64,000 nt of DNA from Macrostomum hystrix (lineage: Eukaryota > Platyhelminthes > Macrostomidae). A program made the position numbers and the translations under genes. How positions within the stretch are numbered: position 1 is the stretch's first letter; the number at the start of each line of letters is the position of its first letter. The stretch is from contig CATNEN010000001.1 in NCBI GenBank assembly GCA_950097015.1, positions 20,699,501 to 20,763,500 of the forward strand, read 5' to 3'. This document shows positions 48,444 through 57,437 of this stretch, piece after piece. A model generated the notes under the pieces. The model searched no databases, had not been told where the DNA came from, and saw nothing but the letters and a program-made list of their open reading frames with translations.

Positions 48444-48784
48444 AGGAGGGTGAATAGCTGAGCGGTCAACCGCGTTTTCCTCTCGCACCAAGGTCCCTGA
48501 GCTCGATTCCGCAGTTCAGGTCACATTCATTTGGGGTGGGGCCGCGGAGAGAGGGCTTGGGGGCTTGTCGTGCAATTTACGCACTCGAGGTCCAATCTCT
48601 AAAGCACAGCGAGCGTGTACACTGCCTGACGATGTGGAAGTCCGGGCATGATGTACACACCTGTGTGAGTGTGTGCTCAGGAGTCAGCGAATTGGACAGA
48701 ATTGCCTCCTCGTTGGCTGCGGTTCAAGTGTCACCAAATGATGTGCCATTGCCCGCAGCCCTCCTGCAGTTATTATTATTTAGT
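48444..48784 (+). mobile_element. SINE copy H, full length, with 14-bp target-site duplication
   Basis: Flanked by taagcaaattgatg on both sides (48430-48443 and 48784-48797; the outer t may be shared). The head has an exact A box (tagctgagcgg) and a B-box-like gctcgattcc. The body matches all other copies, and the 3' end is gcccgcagccctcctgcagt followed by a (tta)n tail. The duplication demonstrates insertion by target-primed retrotransposition. Confidence 0.95.
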
Positions 48785-48879
48785 AAGCAAATTGATGTCT
48801 TAAATAACTTTAAAAAGTCAACTAAATATAATTAAAGTAAGTTCCGAAGTTTTTGCCGCCGCTAACCAACCCCTTACAA

Positions 48880-48990
48880 GGTTTAGTCCATTGGTTAGAG
48901 CTTCGCACTTTTGAACGAGTACCGGGACTGGCAGGGGTAGAAATTCCAGAAGGGTGTTGCGGCCTCCCCAGTCCATGGACTAAACAACAT
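48880..48990 (+). mobile_element. tRNA-like element just upstream of ALG2
   Basis: A perfect A box (tagtccattgg, 48884-48894) followed by ttagagcttcgcac and a decayed B box (ggggtagaaattcc). Its ends form a short inverted repeat (gtttagtccat / atggactaaac). Possibly a second tRNA-derived SINE head or a pseudo-tRNA. Confidence 0.4.
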
Positions 48991-49005
48991 TCCATTCAAC
49001 TCCAG

Positions 49006-50955
49006 TCTGCCACACAGCGCGAACGCGTCGATCTAGACGGTGACGTCAGCAGCGATGATGATGTCACCGGTAGTGATGAAGTCAGCGATGACGAGCTGCC
49101 AGCTGCCGATGCCAATGCTGATAGCGAAGGAGACGCTGAGAATGAGCAGCCTCCGGGACCTGTTTTGTTTCTCCACCCGGATCTGGGCATCGGGGGAGCC
49201 GAAAGAGCGATGGTTGACATGGCGCTGGCTCTGAAGGACCGCGGCTATCGGGTGTCATTCGTCACCGCCCATCACGACAGATCGCATTGCTTTGAAGAGA
49301 CTCGCAACGGCCAGTTGGAGGTTGTCGTCAGCGCCTCCTGGCTGCCTCGCTCTCTGATGGGCCGCTGCATTGCTCTGTGCGCCTGCCTGCGGATGCTGCT
49401 GGCTGCCGTGTATCTTCTGGTGCGCTGGCGAGGGACGGAACTGCCACGGGCTGTCATTGTAGACCAGGTGAGCCTTGAGAAGCCTCCTGATTCTTCAGCG
49501 GGCTGCCGCCTTCCACCTCCTGATCCTTCAGCAGTCATCCGCCTTCCACCTCCTGATCCTTCAATGAGCAGCCTCCATGCACCTCCGGATCCTTCATCAA
49601 GAAGACAGTTATTCAGAATCCGCAGCTAATTGACTTGTCTCCGCAGGTGTCAGCCCCGGTGCCGCTACTCCGCTGGTTCGGCCGGCGCACCCTCTTCTAC
49701 TGCCACTACCCGGACCTGCTACTCTCCACCCAGCGGTCTAGTCGGCTGAAACGGCTCTACCGTCAGCCTCTGGACGCGCTGGAAGCCTGGACAACCGGCA
49801 AAGCCGACGAGTTAATGGTGAACAGCCGCTTCACAGCCAGCGTGGTGCGGGCGACCTTCCCCGCCCTGGCTAGCCGGCGGCTGCACATCATCTACCCGGT
49901 GCCTAATTTCGCTTCGCTCGATGCTGCCGCCGCCGACGCCACGGGCGACGAAGAGCTGCGAGGCTGCTGGCCCGATGCGGCCTCCGAGCGGCTGTTTGTG
50001 TCGCTGAATCGATACGAGAGAAAGAAAAATATCGGCCTGGCTTTGAGAGCTTTTGCTCGGCTCATCGATGAACAACCTGAGCTGGCTGCTAGCGCCGACT
50101 CTGCCCATCTGGTCATTGCTGGGGGCTATGACGAACGGTGAGATTGGTGGCCACTGAGTGCATTTTTTTGTGCTGTATTTTCCATGTCTGAGTCTTTAAC
50201 ACTATCAGATCCTCAGGTTGGGATCTCAATCTTGTCAGATCCTCAGGCTGGGATCTCAATCTTGTCAGATCCTCAGGTTGGGATCTCAATCCTGTCAGAT
50301 CCTCAGGTTGGGATCTCAATCCTGTCAGATCCTCAGGTTGGAATCTCAATCCTGTCAGATCCTCAGGTTGGGATCTCAATCCTGTCAGATCCTCAGTTTG
50401 GGATCTCAATCCTCTCAGATTCTCTGTTTTGGATCAGAATCATTTTGAATCCACATATGGGATCTCAATCACCTTAAACCGGAGCATCCCGTGAATCCTC
50501 ACCCCAGGCTGCCAGAGAACGTGGAGCACCACGCGGAGCTGCAACAGCTGGCGCAGCAGCTCGGCCTGTCGCAGCGGGTGACGTTCCTTCGCAGCTGCAG
50601 TTCACCCGCCAAAGCCGCCCTGCTCAGACGGGCCACCGCCCTGATCTACACGCCCTCCGGTGAGCACTTTGGCATTGTGCCAGTCGAGGCCCAGTACCTT
50701 GGCTGCCCGGTCATTGCCGTGAACAATGGCGGCCCATTGGAGACTGTCCTGCACGGCGCCACCGGATTCCTCTGCGATCCCGTGGAGGAGGCCTTCGCCT
50801 CGGCGATGTCCCAGCTGGTGTCCGAGCGCGGCCTGCGCACCGCAATGGGCCGCGCCGGCAGGCGTCACGTGACCGACAAATTCTCCAACGCCGCATTCGC
50901 TGACGCGGTCACTGGCGTGCTGGAGAGCCGCCGGCTGGCTGGGGGGAAGAAGTAA
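49006..50955 (+). CDS. ALG2: ALG2, alpha-1,3/1,6-mannosyltransferase of N-glycan assembly
   Basis: Exons 49006-49467, 49647-50137 and 50508-50955 (TAA), phases 0 and 2, 1401 nt, 466 aa plus an initiator Met. ALG2 adds the second and third mannoses (alpha-1,3 and alpha-1,6) to the dolichol-linked oligosaccharide on the cytosolic face of the ER. Diagnostic blocks: VLFLHPDLGIGGAERAMVDM, TAHHDRSHCFEE, VDQVSA, FYCHYPDLLL, LNRYERKKNIGLALRAF, AGGYDERLPENVEHHAEL, and the GT4 EX7E motif EHFGIVPVE with neighbouring CPVIAVNNGGPLE. A hydrophobic stretch near CIALCACLRMLLAAVYLL fits the membrane-associated helix. No in-frame ATG exists before AERAM; the frame starts in phase 0 after acceptor caactccag, so the start codon comes from an upstream exon or a spliced leader. 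About 40 acidic residues (DGDVSSDDDVTGSDE onward) precede the catalytic domain and make the protein about 50 aa longer than the human one. Confidence 0.95.
49475..49600. repeat. Short tandem repeat in ALG2 intron 1
   Basis: About four diverged copies of a roughly 33-bp unit around cctcctgatccttcag within the 179-bp intron. Confidence 0.75.
50200..50470. repeat. Tandem array, 30-bp unit (about 8 copies), ALG2 intron 2
   Basis: Unit core tcagatcctcaggttgggat plus ctcaatcctg, 30 bp. It fills most of the 370-bp intron and shares the ggatct/tcagatcc core of the FMO intron arrays. Confidence 0.93.
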
Positions 50956-51029
50956 TTAGGATCGCGGTTTCTGCTACAATCCCATTGCAATTTAGTCAGT
51001 TTATGATCCGATAATTTGAGTTTTTGTTT

Positions 51030-51790
51030 CGTATTTCTGATTCCTAAATCCCAAATTACTGACCTCATAGTCTAAATCCCAAATTACTGACCCCATAGTC
51101 TAAATCCCAAATTACTGACCTCATAGTCTAAATCCCAAATTACTGACCCCATAGTCTAAATCCCAAATTACTGACCCCATAGTCTAAATCCCAAATTAGG
51201 AATCCCATAGTTTAAATCCCAAATTACTGCCCCCATAGTCTAAATCCCAAATTACTGATCCCATTGTCTAAATCCCAAATTACTGATCCCATAGTCTAAA
51301 TCCCAAACTACTGACCCCATAGTCTAAATCCCAAATTACTGATCCCATAGTCTAAATCCCAAATTACTGATCCCATAGTCTAAATCCCAAATTACTGATC
51401 CCATAGTTTAAATCCCGAATTACTGACCCCATAGTCTAAATCCCGAATTACTGATCCCATAGTCTAAATCCCAAATTACTGATCCCATAGTCTAAATCCC
51501 AAATTACTGATCCCATAGTCTAAATCCCAAATTACTGATCCCATAGTCTAAATCCCAAATTACTGATCCCATAGTCTAAATCCCGAAATACGAATCCCAT
51601 AGTCTAAATCCCAAATTCCTAATCTTATAGTCTAAATCCTAAATTCCTGATCCCAAAATACAAATCTCATAGTCCAAATCCTAAAAATTACGAATCCCAC
51701 AGTATAAATCCCAAATTACGAATCCCAAAGTCGAAATCCGAAATTCCTGATCCCAAATGATAAATCCGAATCCCTGATTCCGATTTATAA
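51030..51790. repeat. Tandem array, 28-bp unit (about 26 copies), 3' of ALG2
   Basis: Unit core tactgatcccatagtctaaa plus tcccaaat, 28 bp, starting about 75 bp after the ALG2 stop, so in or near its 3' UTR. The right end decays gradually into tacgaatcccaaag variants. Confidence 0.94.
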
Positions 51791-52100
51791 ATCCAAAACA
51801 GAAATTTTTTTCTTATAAAAGAAAAATCTATTTATTAGGTATCCTTCATTACTGATCAAGTGAAAGACAATTAGAAAAATCTATGTTTTTTTAAAGAAAA
51901 ACTTGAACAAGGTATGAGTATTTTTGTCACTATCATCACTTGATTTAGTAAATTTTATCTACGTTTTATCCATCATTGGTCAACTGCCATGTTTATTGAG
52001 ATCTTGGGTTGTGCTTTGTCTTTTCTATTCTTCTTGGCGGATAAGGTGCTTGTCGCCCTTGTGACCTGCTTGCTGCCTGCCGCTGCCTTTGATTGTTTCT
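51791..52100. other. Unique spacer
   Basis: About 310 bp, AT-rich, no gene recognised. Confidence 0.5.
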
Positions 52101-52104
52101 CTCT

Positions 52105-53450
52105 CCGTCTCCCTGTCACATCTCCCTCTCCTATCTCCCTCTCTTATCTCCGTCTCCGTGTCTTCTATCTCCCCCTCTTATCTCTCTCTCCGTGTCTTCT
52201 ATCTCCCTCTCTTATCTCCCTCTCCGTGTCTTCTATCACCCTCTCCGTGTCTTCTATCTCCCTCTCCGTGTCTTCTATCACCCTCTCCGTGTCTTCTATC
52301 TCCCTCTCCGTGTCTTCTATCACCCTCTCCGTGTCTTCTATCTCCCTCTCCGTGTCTTCTATCTCCCTCTCTTATCTCCGTCTCCGTGTCTTCTATCTCC
52401 CTCTCCGTGTCTTCTATCTCCCTCTCTTATCTCCGTCTCCGTGTCTTCTATCTCCCTCTCCGTGTCTTCTATCTCCCTCTCTTATCTCCGTCTCCGTGTC
52501 TTCTATCACCCTCTCCTATCTCCGTCTCCGTGTCTTCTATGTCCCTCTCTTATCTCCGTCTCCGTGTCTTCTATCACCCTCTCCTATCTCCCTCTCCTTG
52601 TCTTCTATCTCCCTCTCTTATCTCCCTCTCCGTGTCTTCTATCACCCTCTCCGTGTCTTCTATCTCCCTCTCCGTGTCTTCTATCTCCCTCTCCGTGTCT
52701 TCTATCTCCCTCTCCGTGTCTTCTATCTCCCTCTCCGTGTCTTCTATCACCCTCTCCGTGTCTTCTATCTCCCTCTCTTATCTCCGTCTCCGTGTCTTCT
52801 ATCTCCCTCTCTTATCTCCGTCTCCGTGTCTTCTATCACCCTCTCCTATCTCCCTCTCCGTGTCTTCTATCTCCCTCTCTTATCTCCGTCTCCGTGTCTT
52901 CTATCACCCTCTCCTATCTCCCTCTCCGTCTCTTCTATCTCCCTCTCTTATCTCCGTCTCCGTGTCTTCTATCTCCCTCTCTTATCTCCTTCTCCGTCTC
53001 TTCTATCTCCCCTCTTATCTCCTTCTCCGTCTCTTCTATCTCCCCTCTTATCTCCGTCTCCGTGTCTTCTATCTCCCTCTCTTATCTCCGTCTCCGTGTC
53101 TTCTATCTCCCTCTCTTATCTCCGTCTCCGTGTCTTCTATCTCCCTCTCCTATCTCCCTCTCCTATCTCCCTCTCCTATCTCCCTCTCCTATCTCCCTCT
53201 CCTATCTCCCTCTCCTATCTCCCTCTCCTATCTCCCTCTCCTATCTCCCTCTCCTATCTCCCTCTCCTATCTCCCTCTCCTATCTCCCTCTCCTATCTCC
53301 CTCTCCTATCTCCCTCTCCTATCTCCCTCTCCTATCTCCCTCTCCTATCTCCCTCTCTTATCTCCCTCTCCTATCTCCCTCTCCTATCTCCCTCTCTTAT
53401 CTCCCTCTCCATCTCTTCTATTTCCCTCTTTTATCTTTCTATCTCCTATC
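52105..53450. repeat. Pyrimidine-rich tandem array, 21-bp then 12-bp units
   Basis: The left part is built of ctccgtgtcttctatctccc (21 bp) and tatctccctctc (12 bp) modules in mixed order; from about 53140 it becomes pure 12-bp tatctccctctcc-type repeats. All three plus frames are open (461-502 aa) because no module contains a stop; not coding. Confidence 0.95.
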
Positions 53451-54305
53451 TTCTCGTTCTCTCTGTCTTGCACTTTAGCAATCAAGTTCTGTCATGAGAA
53501 TACTATTCTATGCACGCATTGGTTATAATTATGCGCTTTCTGGCACACCATGCTCGCAGATTTAACATCAGGAATGCTATCGCTAATGTAGTTGCTGCTA
53601 ATATAGTTAATAAAATTTTCTCTGTTTGCTTGAAAATACAGCATCAACAATACAGCAAGGGGCATAATGGCTTTCTGCCTTCGTACTTATGAGGCCTGTG
53701 TCTTTAGGTAGTAGTTCGCAATATAATCTTAATCTCCTATTCGTTCTGCTTAACTGGAATATTGCCAGCGGTTATAGTTGTGCCTCTCTTGGCTTTGCCC
53801 AGTCCGGTGACTGACCCGCTGCACTTAAGTGTAAGCTGCTCCCAAATTATTAATATCATGCTTTTAATCTATAATAATTCATTTTTCTATACATATCGGC
53901 TGTCTTCTGTTTGTTCAGATACGTTGAATTAGATAACGTTGTGATTGGAAGTCAATCCAAATGGATAAATTTTTGTTTTAATACGCTTGTCATTAATTAA
54001 ACTATGATATCAATAAACACATGCGTAGATTTAAACTAGTTTGAGTCTGCATAGCAGTGTGGGACTTGCTGTTTTCTGTTTATTTCATTCGTTCAATGTT
54101 TTTTTTCACATTTTTAGCCTCAGGGATGTAAGGCTTTTTCTTTAGTTAGACGAAAAATAGTTATGCTGTATTGCACATTTTCTTTGCACTACTGGCTTAT
54201 TTGTAATGAGTAGGGATATGCGAATATGAAAGTCAAAATTAAAGAAAGAAAGTTATCAACATTTACCCTACTAGTTTAAATTTGATAGGCAGTTCACTAT
54301 CTATG
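53451..54305. other. Unique spacer upstream of the KDSR array
   Basis: AT-rich. Could hold the KDSR promoter and, if there is one, a short first exon with the ATG; I cannot identify it. Confidence 0.45.
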
Positions 54306-54309
54306 AAAG

Positions 54310-54914
54310 TTCAGTGTTGAGAGGCTACTCAAATTTCAGTGTTGAGAAGCTACTCAAAGTTCAGTGTTGAGAGGCTACTCAAATTTCAGTGTTGAGAAGC
54401 TACTCAAAGTTCAGTGTTGAGAGGCTACTCAAAGTTCAGTGTTGAGAGGCTACTCAAAGTTCAGTGTTGAGAGGCTACTCAAAGTTCAGTGTTGAGAGGC
54501 TACTCAAATTTCAGTGTTGAGAGGCTACTCAAAGTTCAGTGTTGAGAAGCTACTCAAAGTTCAGTGTTGAGAGGCTACTCAAAGTTCAGTGTTGAGAGGC
54601 TACTCAAAGTTCAGTGTTGAGAGGCTACTCAAAGTTCAGTGTTGAGAGGCTACTCAAAGTTCAGTGTTGAGAAGCTACTCAAAGTTCAGTGTTGAGAGGC
54701 TACTCAAATTTCAGTGTTGAGAAGCTACTCAAAGTTCAGTGTTGAGAGGCTACTCAAAGTTCAGTGTTGAGAGGCTACTCAAAGTTCAGTGTTGAGAGGC
54801 TACTCAAAGTTCAGTGTTGAGAAGCTACTCAAAGTTCAGTGTTGAGAAGCTACTCAAAGTTCAGTGTTGAGAAGCTACTCAAAGTTCAGTGTTGAGAAGC
54901 TACTCAAAGTTCAG
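54310..54914. repeat. Tandem array, 25-bp unit (about 24 copies), ending at the KDSR splice acceptor
   Basis: Unit aaagttcagtgttgagaggc plus tactc, 25 bp, with gaagc and aaatttcag variants. The last unit breaks off exactly at tactcaaagttcag, whose final AG is the acceptor of the KDSR exon. No unit contains ATG. Confidence 0.95.
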
Positions 54915-55997
54915 GCTTCGAACAATGCACCAAAGGAGTTACCCTACCATTGGCAGGATTGTTCGCTGTGCTACTGGTCGTGCGCTGCGGTGGCCGTCGT
55001 GGTTGCTGGCTGTCTGCTATTCAGCCTGCTCTACTGGCTGCTGCTGGGTCAAATTCTCCCCAATCCGAGGCTGAACCCACGTGGCGGCCACTTTGTGGTG
55101 TCTGGCGGGTCCAGCGGCATCGGCCTGGCCTTGTGTCGTCGACTTCGTCGCCTCGGGGCTCACTTGACGATTATTGCTAGGGACCCAGCCAAATTGGCGG
55201 CTGCCAAGGCTGATCTGTTAGCTGACTCGCCTCACCTGTCCGAGTCAGATGCATCCGTGCACCTGCTGTCCATTGATCTAACTGGAGACGCTGATCGGTT
55301 AAAAATCGATCTAGACAAGCACTTGGCAACCGTTGTTGCTAAGCAACCGTTGCTAGGTGTCATTAACTGCGCCGGCTACGCTTTGCCGTTGGAATTCGAA
55401 CAGCTGACCTTGGCCCAGCATGACAGCATGATGAGCACGAATTACAGCGCTGCCATGCGACTCACGCACTGCCTGCTGCCCCGACTACTCGCGGCCGGGC
55501 AGCCAGCCAGGATTGTCTTCCTGTCCAGCGTTGCTGGCCAGCTCGGTGTCTACGGCTACTCCGGCTACGGCGCCGCCAAGTTCGCCCTGCGCGGCCTGGC
55601 CGAAGCGCTGCAGATGGAGCTGTCCGCCACCCCAGTCCGGGTCGTCCTGGCCTTCCCGCCAGACACGGACACGCCCGGCTACCGGGCCGAGAATGCCAGC
55701 AAGCCGACCATCACTGCCAGCATCAGCGCCAACATTTCACTGTACACAGCCGATCAGATTGCCGACCAGCTCGTCAGGGATATCATCGGCGGCCGCTTTC
55801 TCAGCTGCTTCGGCACAGACGGCTGGCTAGTCGGCTGCCTGACAGCCGGCTTCAGTCCGCCTACTGGACTCCTCGACACAATGGCCCAGTGCGCGCTAGG
55901 CGGCTTGTTTCGCATCATCGGCCTGATGTACCTGAGGTCGCTGTACGGCCTGGTGCGGGACGGCAAACGGACGGACGAGGTTAAGAAGGACAACTAG
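54915..55997 (+). CDS. KDSR: 3-ketodihydrosphingosine reductase (KDSR)
   Basis: One exon after acceptor gttcag, 360 codons plus TAG, against 332 aa in human. The enzyme reduces 3-ketodihydrosphingosine to dihydrosphingosine with NADPH, the second step of sphingolipid synthesis, on the cytosolic face of the ER. Visible: an N-terminal membrane segment (AAVAVVVAGCLLFSLLYWLL, about residues 23-45); the short-chain dehydrogenase cofactor motif SGGSSGIG; INCAG; the catalytic Ser in FLSSVAGQLG; the Tyr/Lys pair in YSGYGAAKFALRGLAEALQM; and the KDSR-specific FPPDTDTPGY. The C-terminal hydrophobic region (LFRIIGLMYL) also matches. There is no in-frame ATG before the middle of the protein. The frame runs in phase 0 from the acceptor (Ala-Ser-Asn-Asn), so the start codon must come from an upstream exon or a spliced leader. 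Confidence 0.94.
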   Translation, partial: ASNNAPKELPYHWQDCSLCYWSCAAVAVVVAGCLLFSLLYWLLLGQILPNPRLNPRGGHFVVSGGSSGIGLALCRRLRRLGAHLTIIARDPAKLAAAKADLLADSPHLSESDASVHLLSIDLTGDADRLKIDLDKHLATVVAKQPLLGVINCAGYALPLEFEQLTLAQHDSMMSTNYSAAMRLTHCLLPRLLAAGQPARIVFLSSVAGQLGVYGYSGYGAAKFALRGLAEALQMELSATPVRVVLAFPPDTDTPGYRAENASKPTITASISANISLYTADQIADQLVRDIIGGRFLSCFGTDGWLVGCLTAGFSPPTGLLDTMAQCALGGLFRIIGLMYLRSLYGLVRDGKRTDEVKKDN

Positions 55998-56129
55998 GAG
56001 CCGGGACCGCGGCGAGCCTTTTATCCTCTGTTCAAATCGACTCTGTATCTTTTGCTTCATCAATTAGGATTAACATTTTAATTCCTACATGGAATATACT
56101 AGTTTCTAGAAAATTCCCAGTTCCTGTTG

Positions 56130-56757
56130 ATTGTCCGCATTCCCATAGAGTGTCTCACTTCCCATAGTCTCATAGAGTGGCTCAATTCCCATAGAGTGTC
56201 TCACTTCCCATAGAGTGTTTGATTTCCCATAGAGTGTCTCACTTCCCATAGAGTGTCTCACTTCCCATAGAGTGTTTGATTTCCCATAGATTGTCTCACT
56301 TACCATAGAGTGTCTCACTTACCATAGATTGTCTCACTTCCCATAGAGTGTCTCACTTCCCATAGTCTCATAGAGTGGCTCAATTCCCATAGAGTGTCTC
56401 ACTTCCCATAGAGTGTTTGATTTCCCATAGAGTGTCTCACTTCCCATAGAGTGTCTCACTTCCCATAGAGTGTTTGATTTCCCATAGAGTGTCTCACTTC
56501 CCATAGAGTGTCTCACTTCCCATAGAGTGTTTGATTTCCCATAGATTGTCTCACTTACCATAGAGTGTCTCACTTACCATAGAGTGTCTCACTTACCATA
56601 GAGTGTCTCACTTCCCATAGATTGTCTCACTTCCCATAGATTGTCCCACTTCCCATAGATTGTCTCACTTCCCATAGATTGTCTCACTTCCCATAACGTG
56701 TCCCACTTCCCATAGATTGTCTCACTTCCCATAACGTGTTTCACTTCCCATAGAGTC
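56130..56757. repeat. Tandem array, 19-bp unit (about 33 copies), 3' of KDSR
   Basis: Unit cacttcccatagagtgtct, 19 bp, with tttgatttccc, cacttacc and agattg variants. A composite including catagtctcatagagtggct occurs twice (about 56170 and 56362), showing a block duplication of about 190 bp. It begins 130 bp after the KDSR stop. Confidence 0.95.
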
Positions 56758-57437
56758 TTATGTCTATGTCTTCTTGTTTCGTAATTGAATTATGTATGTT
56801 TGTACTTTTATTAGATTATTCAAACGTGCACTGACATATTTCATCGATAATTGTGAGTAATTTTCATTTTATCCCTTGCTTGAATTGCTTAAAAAAACTC
56901 AAAATTGCAAATCCTTAATTGTTTTGTTATTTTGTTAAGCTGTCGGTCATAGGCTATTGCATAGTGATATTTTATTAGACTGTTGAATGTGTGACTAACT
57001 TGATAATAAACTCGGCTTTATTAATCGATTTGTTTCACAAGTTATCACACCCGCCTCAAATTTGTAACACGAGTTTAGCTTTTCTAACAAAGAATAACAC
57101 TGATTTCTAAACAGCAAGACAGTAACGACATTTAGCGTAACTTAACCGATTGCTCTATAATCCTGCCAGTTTTGTTCGCGTTGCTTTCATTTCAACGGTT
57201 AGTTAACTGGGTTTCATCTTGTGGGGAGTTGTTCGACTCGGAGCTGGCATTAACGTTGCGCCTGTCTCTAACAATCTTGCGATCACGGAAGCGAGTTTTT
57301 TTATTTTAATCGTTTGTTTGTTTAAAATGACGAAGCATAGGTTGAATATTCACGGAGCATTCAGTAGTTAATGCAGTAGTTGAAATCGAAACGAAGTGGC
57401 TGCGAATTATATTTTAGCCTTACAACAGATATTCGGA
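56758..57437. other. Presumed promoter and 5' UTR region of the EGF-LamG gene
   Basis: About 680 bp of unique sequence upstream of ATG 57438. An acceptor-like ttacaacag ends 9 nt before the ATG, so a 5' non-coding exon or leader is possible. No TATA box can be assigned with confidence. Confidence 0.4.

Noticed and set aside
51989-53528. Three overlapping plus ORFs of 461-502 aa
   Set aside because: 12- and 21-bp stop-free modules leave every plus frame open.
53510-53692. 60-aa ORF upstream of KDSR as its first exon
   Set aside because: No resemblance to a KDSR N-terminus and no convincing donor that would join in phase.
54864-54914. KDSR N-terminus extended into the array
   Set aside because: The first codon there is GTG within a repeat unit, and the peptide is translated repeat; the splice acceptor at 54914 is the better boundary.
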